64,000 bases of DNA, taken from NCBI GenBank assembly GCA_014898415.1, contig RCTD01000028.1, positions 496,001 through 560,000 on the forward strand, given 5' to 3'. Each line of letters begins with the position of its first letter. Within the stretch, counting starts at the first letter, position 1. This document shows positions 44,261-56,604 of this stretch, one piece after another. A program made the translations under genes and the position numbers. The notes under the pieces were generated by a model. That model was not told the origin of the DNA and made no database searches. It worked only from the letters and a program-made list of their open reading frames with translations. Source of the DNA: Stromatinia cepivora. Lineage: Eukaryota; Ascomycota; Leotiomycetes; Helotiales; Sclerotiniaceae.

Positions 44261-45713
44261 CTTTAAAGCCTAGTATCTGAATGTGAAGGAGAGTAAAACG
44301 AATTGGATTAGATTCGAGTACGAATAAGTTGTATACATGGCCGTGCCTGATCAATTTGATGCCGGTAGTAAGTAGTGGGGAGCCTCGTGTCTTATACAGG
44401 CTATTTTCCACAAGGGTTAGTCCCAAGCGTTTGGTTCATTTCCAATTCGAATGTTAGCAAGGCTGTCCTATATAATGAATGCCAAGTGTTCTGTGCAACA
44501 TCTGGAAAGGTTTACTTAACGACATCTTGATATCTCGAGGTCTGCTTATCTAGGACGAGTTGTTGGATTTGACTGCTATGAATACATAGTTCGAATTCTC
44601 CCCTAAAATAGGATCTGTTTCAACGAGAATAGAATCATACTCGTCTTATCGTCTCATCTTTCAACGATGGAAGAAACTGATTGATTGGTGATTGAGAAAA
44701 GGGGTGCAAACGGCGCAACGCCCCCACGCCACCAAAAGTTTTATCAGATCTTTACCCTTGTCAAGTTTTCTCCGGTTTTTCCCACTTTTTCAAGGAAACT
44801 AGGACGAGGAGTGAATGAAAATTTTCGTCGTGATATTGACTTTTTTTTCTAGGGGTACTAGGATGGTAGGGTAGTAATAAGGAAGAAAAAGCGGAAAAGT
44901 TTTCATTATATCAACATATATACCGGAAAGATGGAAGGACGCAGCCAGTCCTCGGATCGCTTGTAGCTGTACGGAGTAATCGATAACATTCACCAACTAC
45001 TATGTGACATCTCTATCATTTACCGAGGACTGGAAGCAAACAGGAATGCGAAGACTACCTAGTGAATAAATGAATGGCTTCGCCTCTTTCTTAATCAATC
45101 TAATCAGATGGACGGGGCAAATTTTAAAGTTATCAGATCCGTCGATTAATATAATTTTAGACGGACTACCCAACGATACTTTTGTATAGAGTAAGGATAA
45201 AGGTTAACGTTACACCAACCCACCAATTGCAATTCCAGAGCTGCAGACGCGTGAAAATCTTCTGCTCATTCCTTCATATGATTGGATATCACTCTCTATT
45301 GATATCGGACCTTTGCTCTCTTATCCAGCAAAACGGAGCAGATTAGCCAAGAACCCACGCAAAAGAATGGCATTTGTATGGTTATCAGATTAAACCCTCT
45401 CCATAATTTTGATATGGGGTAAGGGTTACGCCAGCTCTGATTCATGGCCAGATACGTTACGATAGTCATACGGCGCGACAATCCTGCAGCTGCAGATTTT
45501 AACCTCATCGGATGGCACGAGAACACACTAAGATAGTAACTTTCCCTTTCTGCCCTGCGGTACTAGTAATCTTACATATATGTTTTATGGAAGTGAGATC
45601 TTCATCTTTGTCTTTAATCATCTACTCCTCATACACGAAATAAACTTCGAATATCTCTCCATACACATCTACATTGACTGGATAGAGATATCGATACTCA
45701 CAATCAGATCAAC
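44261..45713. other. Intergenic, upstream of the siderophore transporter
   Basis: About 1.45 kb, no gene recognised. TACGGAGTA at 44970-44978. The proximal few hundred bases are the presumed promoter of the iron-uptake gene; I looked for GATA-type iron-regulator sites (ATCWGATAA) but did not make a convincing call. Confidence 0.5.
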
Positions 45714-47782
45714 ATGCCTTTCATGCCATGGAAAACCAAGACTGATGGCTTAGCCTCTGAAATCGCCGCCGGTCCTGAATTGACAATATATCCTGATGGT
45801 CTCGATCATAAAAACGATGGCCACAATACAACCATCAATGACCCAGCAATCTCGGTAGATGATAGACCAGTAGAGGATGCTCAACATGGTGTTCAAGCAG
45901 TGGAAGCTGTTACTTTAATTTGGACCAAAAAGCAATTATATTTGGCATACGCATTGTAAGTTATCAATTATGTCTGTCTATCATGGATTCCATACAATAA
46001 GTCTCTAATAGATATATAGTACTTTCATCGTCTTCTTCGTGATCTCCATGCAACAGCAGATCCAGAACAATCTTTCGTACTATGTAACGTCTGATTTCCT
46101 TCTCTTGCCTTTGACGGGTACCACGACCATTGTATCGAGCATTGTTGGCGGCGTCTTCAGACTTCCAATTGCTAAGTTTGTTGATCTGATTGGTCGTGCT
46201 GAAGGATTTGCTATGATGACTGGTTGCGCCACTATAGGTATTGTCACCCCACCTTGGTGTCACGGTAATTCTTGGCTACTATCGATGTAACTAACACATA
46301 CAGGTCTAATTATGACGGCTGCATGCAGAAATGTAGAAACATATGCTGCTGCACAAGTAAGTTAAGAATTTCAAAAAAAAAACCCCCTCTTACCCCCCCC
46401 CCCCACCCCAAAAAACCCCTTTACTTGCGGTTACTAACAGAGCAACAGGTATTCTATTGGTTGGGATTCGATGGTATGGCGTACGTCCTCGATGTCTTCA
46501 TGGCAGATACATCAAGTTTGAAAAATCGAGCATTGGTTTTCGCTTTCTCAACCACGCCATATATTGCAACAACCTGGATTGGACCTCCTGCTGCACAGTC
46601 ATTTCTCCAGACCAGTGGATGGCCATGGGGATTTGGTACTTTTGCCATCATCACACCCGTGATCTGCGTCCCGATTCTCACACTTCTATGGTGGAATCAG
46701 GGTAAAGCTAAGAAGGCGGGCTTGATCAAGAAAATTGATAGTGGTCGTACATGGAGCGAAAGCATCAACTACTACTTCTGGGAATTTGACGGTAAGCTAA
46801 TTTCACTTTCGACTTTCTACGAATTTTGACCCTTAATCTGACATAATCCCTAGTAATCGGCCTCCTCCTCGTCTCTGCTGGCTTCGTACTCTTCCTCCTC
46901 CCCTTCTCCCTCGCCTCCTACCAAAAACAAGGCTGGCATTCCGGCATGATAATCGCCATGCTCATCCTCGGCATCCTGTGTCTCATCGCCTTCGGCTTTT
47001 ACGAACGCTACGGCGCGCGCAAATCCTTCATCCCCTTCGAGCTCCTCACCGACCGCACCGTCATCGGCGCCTGTCTCTGCTCCGCCTTCTTCTTCATCTC
47101 CTTCTACTGCTGGGACTCCTACTTCTACAACTACCTGCAAGCGGTGCACAACCTCAGCGTCACGCACACCGGCTACGTAACCAACATCTATTCCATCGGC
47201 TCCTGTTTCTGGTCCGTGGTAATTTCCTACGCCATCCGCGTCACGGGTCGTTTCAAATGGCTCGCGCTCTATTTCGCCGTTCCCCTTCAAATCCTAGGCG
47301 TAGGTCTCATGATCCATTTCCGTCAGCCAGATCACCCTCTCGGATATGTAATCATGTGTCAAATCTTCATAGCCTTTTCCGGCGGAACCATCGTCATCTG
47401 TGAACAAATGGCCGTTATGGCCGCCGCACCCCACAAAGGCGTCGCATCCATGTTAGCACTAATCGGACTCTTTACGTCCGTAGGCGGCGCCATCGGCGTC
47501 GCCATCTCAGGAGCAATCTACACGAATAAATTCCCCGCAGCGCTAGCGCAAAAAATCACAGATGAGGTACTAGCAGCACAATTATACGGTAATTTAACTG
47601 CCCAGCTACAGTATCCGGTGGGAAGTATGGAGAGAAACGCAGTATGGTTTGCGTATGGAGAGAGTATGAAATGGTTAGCGGTTGCCGGAACAGTATTTTT
47701 GATACCGTGTTTCTTGTTTGTGGGGATGTGGAGGGATTTTAAGGTCGATGAGATGAAGCAGGTTAAGGGAACTGTTGCTTAA
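45714..47782 (+). CDS. Siderophore-iron transporter, MFS (SIT/MirB type)
   Basis: A 14-helix major-facilitator transporter of the siderophore-iron family, importing ferric siderophores across the plasma membrane. Five exons by eye: 45714-45955, 46020-46237, 46304-46356, 46449-46791, 46854-47782, giving 594 residues, the usual size. A hydrophilic acidic N-terminus of about 65 residues precedes the first helix. Family signatures: FVISMQQQIQNNLSYYVTSD, VGGVFRLPIAKFVDLIGRAE, FYWLGFDGMAYVLDVFMADT, and FFFISFYCWDSYFYNYLQAV with the loop VHNLSVTHTGYV. The third intron (46357-46448) contains long homopolymer runs of A and C. No siderophore synthetase gene is near, which is common for SIT genes. Confidence 0.93.
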
Positions 47783-48920
47783 GAGTAGAAGACTACTTTT
47801 TTCTCCGGGCGTGGGCGCGTGGCGGCCAAAAGATGGCTTCTTTCGACGGGATTAAATGGGTTTACTGGTCGCGTCTTTTCGGATATACCCATTATGATAT
47901 GATGTTTAATACTTGCGAAAATGAGAAAATAGAAACCAGATAATGAATACAAAATTAGTAATTCAGGTAATTAATGAAACTGAATCCCAAAGCATTTTGC
48001 ACATACATGAATATTTCAATCATAATCATTTGCTTCCACCATGGTGATGAACGCTACCGCATATGACACAACGATGGGGAGACCTACAAGAGAAATCTAT
48101 ACATTACAATACACATCATCCATACACATCAATCAATCTCTATAAAACATAAATTTCAATGCCATCCTGTTATCCAATCCAATCCTTCCCGTTATAAACC
48201 CTAGGTATCTATCTAAATTTAAAAATCCTCCTCCCAAATCCCAATGGTATCTGTCCTCCCAAATTCTTTCCAAGAAGTACCTGCCGGCCAATGTGATTGC
48301 TATAGAGCTTTTAGACCGATCCATATCTCCCAAACCATACCTGACGTAACCATGTCACACTGTACCAAATAATCCCCAAACCATAACCAAAAACCAACAA
48401 TAAAAAACACCACTCCTCTTTTTCTTTCTTTTTTCTTCTTCCTCGATGACCCCTCCTCATCCCCTGGGTCCTTCTTTCACCGCCAAGCTAGCCTTGTAGG
48501 TTGGCATCTTTCTAGTACCAACAACATGCAAAAATAATATGCAAAATCCAGGAGTTAAGCAATTCCATTGTGGAATTCAAAAAGACAGACTGGTACTGTC
48601 GACTTCCAGGCAGTGGTAATCCTCGGCACTGGCATAAGAAATCATCCTCCTTGACCGGGTCTTTGATTCAGGGAGATATATGCATGACTGGTTCCATGAC
48701 TTTTATTCTGTCGAATATTATGATGTCCTGGGTTCCTGACGGGATCGTCTGAGCGGGCTGGATCCGCTGTGTTGCATCCTTGGTGGAGAGAGGTCCTTGT
48801 GGAGATAAGTCCGGGATGTGCAGATGTGCTAATGGAGGACTTGTTAGTCAGATGCCTGATGGATGAGAGTAATCGTATGAGTAGACTTACAATAATCCTC
48901 AATATGTTTAATCAAAGAAT
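47783..48920. other. Spacer between convergent genes
   Basis: About 1.1 kb between the stops of the siderophore transporter (plus) and the C2H2 regulator (minus). I find no coding homology; the minus-strand part probably holds a long 3' untranslated region. Confidence 0.5.
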
Positions 48921-51900
48921 TCATTCAGTCCATGTGCGGCTCATGGCAGGAGCTGCCTGGTTGATTTTTTGAAGAGTCTGCGCCATCATTTTGATGCAGT
49001 CGCTCGCGTTTCTCAAATTGGTCATCCCATTTGCACACTTAGGATCATGCAATTGTTTTACAGCCTCCTGAAGTCGCTGTTCACTTTGGTGGTAAATCTC
49101 AATCAAGGAAGGTTGTTGATTAACAACCGGGGGTGTTTTGACTCTCTTAATGGCTTCCTTATCCGAGGTACTTGGCTCCGTAATGGCATCCTGCTTACGC
49201 TTCTTGGAGCCAGTGGCTGGCTTTTCTGCAGGTGGTGGGGATCCACCGGCACTTCTGGATGTGCATGGGTCACTGTGCACACGCTTCATGTGGTCATAAA
49301 GGTTCCAGCGGCGTGGGAAACCATTGCCAGTGACGCCGCGCTCGCAGCCGTCATACTTGCAAAGGAAGGGTTTATCCCCATGCCCATGCATGGCGTGGGC
49401 TTCTCTTTCATGGCGGAGTAAACAGGCCGTGGACGAAAATTTGTTGTCCGCGCATGCAGCGATCTTGCAGCGGTATGGCTTCAAGTGAGAGTCGACAAAT
49501 TTGCTGCAGGGTGAAACGGTTAGCTTGATAAACATGTTTAGAGGGAGTATATGGATCCTACTCGTAATTGCACTTGAGCTTTTCTGGCTTGTGTTGGCAT
49601 GAGGAAGTTCCTTCCCACGGGCAGTGGTATAGTCCATCGGATTTGGTGGTCACATTATGATATAAATGATGATCACGAGCTGAATTATCAGCATCGAGAC
49701 TGGAGCGTCCCATCAACTTGAAGGACTCCTCAGGCATCTCGGTTCCTGGGACACGTCTGGCATTCGTGTCACTAGCAACTTTGGAAGCTCTTGGTCCCAT
49801 TGGCTTCCTCATGGTCCTGTCGCCGGTCTTGTAAGGAGGTGAATCCACGAAATCTGGAAGGCATTGAACATACCTTGGTGATCGGCCTTCAGTCGGGGAG
49901 TAATCCGGTGGGCTATTTATTGAAGACATCATTTGTGGTGGGAGAGTCCATGATTCATCGGCATCGGGTGTGTGTGGTTTTGCGGATTCAAGTAAAGCAG
50001 TATCCCACATATCTGGAGATCCCATTATAGGGCTGTCGAAAAAGACCGAGTCTTGTGCGCCGTGGACATAACTGGAAATGGAGCTTGAAGCTGCTGTCAT
50101 ACTTGTAGGCAATCCATGACTACCGGGGAACAAATCAAATCCTCCTGTTGTCAATGACAGAGTGGGTGGCTGCTGGAATCCACTGGTGACCGGTACTTGG
50201 TAATCATTCCCGGCTAATTCATCTCCCTCTGGGTACTGGAATGCGTCGAATGTAGATTGAAGATCAAATTGTGCTGTTGGGGTATACAGAACAGAATTTG
50301 GTGGGCTAGCTGATCTACCTTTAACATCTGATCTTGCAGAAGACATTTGATATGGTGCCTGATAGGCATTTGAAAAGTATCCCATTGGCATAGACTCAGA
50401 TGTCGATGTTGATTGGGCTGTCCTTGATGATTCCTTGGATGAGAAGCGAGTCATTTCCACTGACTCAAGATCAGTAGTCAAATCGGCGGGCCACCGTTGA
50501 CTTATCTGAGATACCGGAATGTAAAGAGAAGAATCAGAAAATCCATTGGGTCCTTGGGAAGTAGAATCACGGGTTGGGTACTGTAAACCCTCACTTTTTC
50601 CGTTCCAGGATAATCCACTGTATTGCCCCTGGGTAGGTTCTGTATGACGTAAAGAAAATCCGGCTGTTCCTTGGAATGGAGTTCTTGAATGGAAACCGCT
50701 ACACAAGATCTAGGTTAGTGTGATGTGCAAACGCTATTGAAACAACCACAATTACAAATAAAACAGAAAACAAATGAATCAAGACAACAGCATCCAGTGA
50801 GAGTCCTGCAGCAGTAAGACGTTAGTTTTCATCTTGAAAGAGTATAGATGGGTATTCTACAGACCATGTGGGATTCGCCATGAGCATAGCATTCAATGGT
50901 CGATTCCGGGCAGTGATGTCGTGGGCATCCAGGGCAAATGATTGAACATCCAGGGCAATAAACATGAACAAATGAGAAAGGGTGATATATCCTGGAAAGT
51001 CCTTGGCATCCATACCGGCTGGTGTTCCTTGTGATATAGTTGTCTCCATGGATGGTTTTGTTGATTGTAAAATCCTTCTGCTCAAAAGAAAACAATAGTG
51101 CAATTAGTTGATGCTCGATCGTGTTATAGGGGATTATTGTCAGACATGTAGTCGACATCGAGTAGGTTACGTACTCAGTGGCATAATTGATGCCTGATGC
51201 TTGATAGAGCATCGTAACTGGCTGGAATAGCCAGTTGCTTCCTGTGATAGTTCCACGGAGTGTCGTTTGAGATAGTCATTCCACAAGTGGTAGTTGAATA
51301 GGAAAATAAATCCACGGTGTCCAATATGGGAAGCAGTTTGAAGACGAGTGATAGATATCCCAATGCATGGAAGCTGCATGTAGAAACAATCTGAACAGTA
51401 GTTGAGAGTCCGTCGTCATCAGGCATACAGCTGGCGCTGCACGCGGATTGAAGACTATTGTTGATGAGATGAATGGAAAGGTATTCGATGCGCTCGCAGG
51501 ATATGCGAGCCCCACATCTCGGAACTATCGGCGAAGAGGTCCGTCTGGATTCGGATATAACTAGCTAATGGGCACCATGAAAAGAAATTGGTGTCTTGGG
51601 TCCATTGGAAATTCGGGTCCTTCCGGTGTATATAAAGAGAAATTTGCAGTCTGATGTCCATTTCGGGTAGGTATACTCACCCTAGCAAGACTGGAGGTCT
51701 CTTGTTTGATAGCTCATATTTTTGTTTGTCAGGATGCTCTTGAAACCTCAGAAGAGGTGAAGCATCCTGTCACCGTGTGGATACACGTAAGACCATCGAA
51801 TATCCTATGGGTTCCTGGAAAACTTGGGAAATCTGGATTTGTGCCTGGGGAATGTCCTTGGAACGTCCGGTATCATTGGAAATGTTGTGTCGTTAAATGA

Positions 51901-52059
51901 AAGGTACATGAATTTTCTGGGAACATAAAGATATCCAGGATTCTAGCAGTAAAAGCAAAAGCAAACTCAACGCAAATCAAAGCACAACAAGCAAAATAAA
52001 AAAACAATATACCTGGCGGATGCCTTCCTGGAATGTGATGGTGTGTCGAAGCCTGCCAT
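48921..52059 (-). CDS. C2H2 zinc-finger transcription factor with a long 5' intron
   Basis: The main body is two minus-strand exons, 50698-49562 and 49503-48921. A start exon at 52059-52013 (MAGFDTPSHSRKASA) joins in phase to the splice acceptor at 50699, giving 588 residues and implying an intron of 1.31 kb. The N-terminal 370 residues are Ser/Pro/Gln-rich and activation-domain-like. The zinc-finger region follows: GLYHCPWEGTSSCQHKPEKL, CNYDKFVDSHLKPYRCKI, FSSTACLLRHEREAH, then FLCKYDGCERGV and GFPRRWNLYDHMKRVHSD, at least three finger-like units of the C2H2 type. A basic stretch, KKRKQD, is a likely nuclear signal, and a short coiled-coil-like C-terminus follows. Target genes are unknown. 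The start-exon assignment is inference. Confidence 0.82.
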
Positions 52060-53689
52060 GGTTTCCGGGAGAATGGTCAAAGTCTCCGTGCAAGTCATTT
52101 GGGATCCTTTTTTGAAGCAACGGGCAGTGTGCTTTGTCGAATATGTTGCGGAACTATGTGTTGAGATACTACTCTTATGGCCACGGCCTTATGGTATGAG
52201 CGAGAAATAATAACTGATGTTGATGGTAAGAACAATCCGGCTGGATGATCTCTGTTGGTATGTTTGCAAGAAGGACAAGCAAAACAAGTTGGGCAGCTTT
52301 TAAGGGGGGGATCCGCAATATACAAGAACTGGAGTAAGGGCGTTGAATGTATGGTCTTGGGCGACAGTTAAAAGAGGCTGACTGAGATGTGAGCAAGGTA
52401 AAGGATGAATGAGAATGGAAAGAAAAGAAAAATTCGTCCAAGGTGGGGGAGGTTGGGCACTTATGCTTTTCAATGGTAACCAAATTGAGGAGACAAGGTA
52501 AGAAAAGCACGAAGCGAACAAGAACCAAGGATATGTGATATTAGTGAAATGTGTGAAAGGACCAGGGTAATTGATTTGTTTACGAGGATGCTCTTGCCAT
52601 GTGAGACATTGATGCGTTGTCTTCTTCTTAAATCGCTTTCCTCGTTCGAATTAGCCACCACTTGATATCACTGGTTGGTTAAATGGTCACCCCTTCACGA
52701 CTCACAAGAATTACGGAGTATACCTTGCATTTTGAATGAAAAGCCCTCACACCTGCCCTGTTGATATCCTAGTAATTATTCTGTTTCTCTCAAAATAAAT
52801 ATGGGCCATTGATATGAATTACTGCATGACCCCTCCGTTGACCAGGTTGTGTATGGATGAAATGAACGGAAACTGCAGTATTTCTGTACTTTTAGCCTGT
52901 GATTCTGTGAAAGTCCGTGAAGGCACGAAAAAAAGAAGAAGAAAAGTGCTTGACCAAGGATAGAAATGGGATGACGACGTCCGCCTAGGAATGTGATAGA
53001 TTCTTGGAAACATGCATGCATAAGTAACTTTAATAAGTATTGGAAAGTATGTTATGAATGAAATGGTCGAAAACTAAGCCATATTTAGTAAAAATGAGGT
53101 TATAAACAGGTTTGTGATTTCTTATCACGGAGAGGAAAGGGATCTCTCTGAACTTCAAACTTCCCGAGAAAGATTATGCAACATCAGGGTTAATTAACCC
53201 TCATTCATTCGACAAGACGTGAAGTCAAAAAAAGTTGTGTATCATAACAATCAAAGGGCATGTCTTTCATAGGTCAGTGTCACCCTTTTCTAGCCTTATC
53301 AAATATTGGAACTTGGCAAACATCAAAAAATCATTCATTATTGATAATAAGATTATGGATTATAATTTCGGCATTTATTCGAGAAATCCATGGAATAAAC
53401 TATCGTTCGTATTTTGGGATTGGTTGAATAGTACCCTGAGCCGGACGGGAAAGCCCCTTACCCGTACTTGTAATGGACTAGAAGGTTTTCATTTGATTAG
53501 ATCTGACGATCTTTTCCTCCCACAACGTGAGATAATCCAGGGGATATAACTCTAAATTCTTGAAATGAAGATCATGATTCATCGTGCATCTTTTTTGGTA
53601 TGCACGGAGGTTGATGGGGGAAGTATTGTAAAACATATCAAAAAATAACTATGCTTGCCCTACAAACAGGGATTTTGATTAATAATATC
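52060..53689. other. Upstream region of the C2H2 regulator
   Basis: About 1.6 kb of non-coding DNA, presumably promoter and leader, which tend to be long for fungal regulators. TACGGAGTA at 52712-52720. No gene recognised. Confidence 0.5.
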
Positions 53690-54300
53690 ATCACCCTAAT
53701 TGAAAATTTATATGATGAAAACCAAACGGATAAAGTATTGTAAATTCTCGATTTTCTATTCAAAAGCATTCAAAATTATTAATTTTTTATTCAAAAATCT
53801 ATTTACGAGTTATTCAAAATCTATCAAAAGTTTCGAAATCTTCAAAATCTTTAAATTTCATCGAAATCTTCAAGATTTAAAATTTTAAAAGGAATAGTTT
53901 AATATTTATTTAAATTATTTAAAATAATAATAATAAAAAAACAATAATATATAAATAAAAAATATTTTATATTATTTACTCTTTTAATCTCTATATATCG
54001 CTTTATAATATATAAAATATCTAAAATAAAATTGAACTTTTTAAAATTATATAATTATAATATAAAATAAAATTTTAATAATATTATATATTCTAGTTTT
54101 TATATAATACTAAAATTATATTAAAATTATATATATTAATTGAAATTATATTAAATGAATTAATCTTATTATTTATCAAAATATTTTTATTTTTAATTAT
54201 TTTATTTTTGATAATCAATAATCTTATTTAAATTCTAAATAATTTATTACATTAATAGAGAATAGAAAAAATGAGATTATTCAAAAAATTCGAAATTTCT
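53690..54300. repeat. Extremely AT-rich island
   Basis: About 600 bp composed almost wholly of A and T, far more biased than its surroundings, with runs of AAAATTATAT-type words and ATTCAAAA repeats at the left side. No reading frame of substance. It resembles an AT-rich mobile-element remnant or RIP-degraded repeat, with no recognisable ends. Confidence 0.8.
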
Positions 54301-56604
54301 GATTAGTCAATGAAAATCACGTGTGTAATGTGACGTATAATCTAGCTAAAAGCGTTATAATAAAGCATATTGTATTCTAGCTCTACTTTATGTAAAGGGC
54401 CCATCCCTAGTCCAAGGAGTTTTCGGCAACTTTCCCACATCAATCAAATGGGCGCCCGGATGGGAAAATGGTGTAGCCATTAGCAAGCTTCTCTCGATGC
54501 GCTGGTGTCTGTGTGGTTGATTTGAAAATTGATTGGTATGTAATTCATCAGCTCCCCAGCTTTTTCCTGCAAGTTGTCGCCCCGTATCATCAGTAGTTTC
54601 ATTTACCTTACCAATGGAAACGTTCTTTCAGCTGCATCATTTCAAGCCTGCAAGCAATTCATTACTGCACATATTACATGGGTCGAACATGAAGCTATTG
54701 CTGTCCGTCAATTTCTGTTCGCTGTCTGCCTATACGGAGTAGTATTCAATTTTTATCACATTATAGAAAGTCTATGAAGGAACTTTTGCAAGGCGTTCAT
54801 TAATTACAGATCCAGTATTAAGGATTTCAAATTGCGAACATACGACGAGTCTTTCTTGTGCGGTCCTCCCCGCGGTACCTACCCCCTGTATGACATGATA
54901 ACATCAAATTTGTGGTGGAGGCGATGAGGCTAGAAGATAGTGATCTTCTCAATTGAACAAGGGATGCAAATTTTCTATTTTTCTTTGCGCGATTTTTCGG
55001 CCTGGCGCCTGCAATAATCCACTTTCATGCTGGCCTGTCACTGTACAATGACAAAAAGTAAAAGAAACTTTATAAAGTTCAATAACAATTGGAAGTTCAA
55101 AAGTTTCGGCAGTACGGAGTATGTATGGAGCTACAAGTTTAAACTCCAGATTCGGAGCTTTTGGATAATGTCCTATGTTCCACTGCTTTGTACACTTCAG
55201 GAACAGCGAATACAAATCACGGCACACAAGCAAGGTTCGGGATGGACAAGAATGACACTTACCCTCACCGAGACGGTCCGAGGCCTTTACATTTTACACC
55301 GATCATTCAGGCTATAATGCCCAAGAAAGTCTCCTAGTATTCTTGCTTCGAGGGAAAAGGTCCCCGTTATTCCTTTTTCGTCATGGTTCATGTCGATCAT
55401 ACCAAGCAATATTATCCGTTTCGACGCTGGAGGTTTCAATGCCCCAAGAAGGCTGAGCAGCTGTATTTCTCATAGCCAATGTATTATGCAACAAGTTTTG
55501 CATTCCAGCATGGGTGTCACGGAAGTGCCCAAACTTCAGACTGACTGGAAGCCATTGAACAAGATTTCAAGCCACGCGTCAATTTTCATTCTAATAGGGC
55601 ATTCGTGAGGGAGGGAGAAATTCACCTCAACCCTCGTTGTATACTGTGTGGTACAGACCGAGTAGATGGTCTAGACTCCACTCACTCACATTTTATATGT
55701 TGCTTGCGACTCATGATGCAGGCCAGTCTGCATAATTCCGAACACGAAATATCACGCAATGGATAACAAGCCTTGCTATCCATCCATTGGCACGATTTCC
55801 GATGCACTGACTGTGAGCTTCGCTAAAGTGCTGTGTAACGTTCAAGGATAGCTTTCTCAAACCAGACGTCAAGAGTGCTGCACGACGATAACATTAAGCT
55901 CTCACTTGAGCCGCCAACCTACAATTCAATTGGAAAATGACCCTCGTGTTTGAGCACGACCGAGTGACCTGTATTCCGAGTCAGCTATCACTGGTCTATG
56001 AATCTTCGCAAATCAAAACACAGCTTTCAGTCCTCAGCTGCTACGATTTGAATCACGTTGTACCGCCTCAAGCGAGTATCCGAACGATGCGTGAGTGAGG
56101 CGGTAAACTGACACGAGTAGGTGCCAATGTTAAGACACTACGAGAACTGAATGAAATATCTGAAATGCAGTCAATAAAATGGTAGAGCTAGACTAAGAAG
56201 AAATGGAAATGGCAACCAGAAGATATTATGCAAAAAGGCTGGCCTGAATATTGAGGATTAATAATAATTGCTTGTTATATCTCGCGGATGATAAGGAACT
56301 TGCGCTGGTAAGAAAGGACTGAGAATGAGTTAAACTGAGCAAATTGGAATCTGGAAAATTGGACGTGTTTCGTGATATAATATTTTTGAGATATCATTTT
56401 CATTCATCACAAGTTTACTTACGCTTAATAAGCTTCATGCTTTCCTCACGACGCCACGCGGGTTATCAATGGAGGGGCATCTTTATCACCACGTGATTAC
56501 TTCTTATCCAGTCTAGCCATGCGGGGTCCCAAGAGATTTTTCCACTCCGCCGAAGAATGTATGATCGCACAAACCAATAGATATTCCGCATACATACATC
56601 AACC
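54301..56604. other. Gene-poor stretch
   Basis: About 2.3 kb with no gene I can support. TACGGAGTA occurs twice, at 54733-54741 and 55113-55121. The stretch before 56604 is the leader of KTI12. Confidence 0.5.

Noticed and set aside
46850..47403. Long open frames antisense and out of frame over the siderophore transporter exon 5 (Glu/Gly-rich on minus, Arg/Leu/His-rich on plus)
   Set aside because: Shadows of a GC-rich coding exon; the transporter frame explains the region.
50822..51661. Several overlapping minus-strand frames of 60-130 codons within the long intron of the C2H2 gene
   Set aside because: They do not join to each other or to recognised domains; most likely intronic or leader DNA.
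54460..54510. ATGGTGTAGCCATTAGCA, resembling a tRNA D-arm/A box
   Set aside because: No matching B box or acceptor stem downstream.
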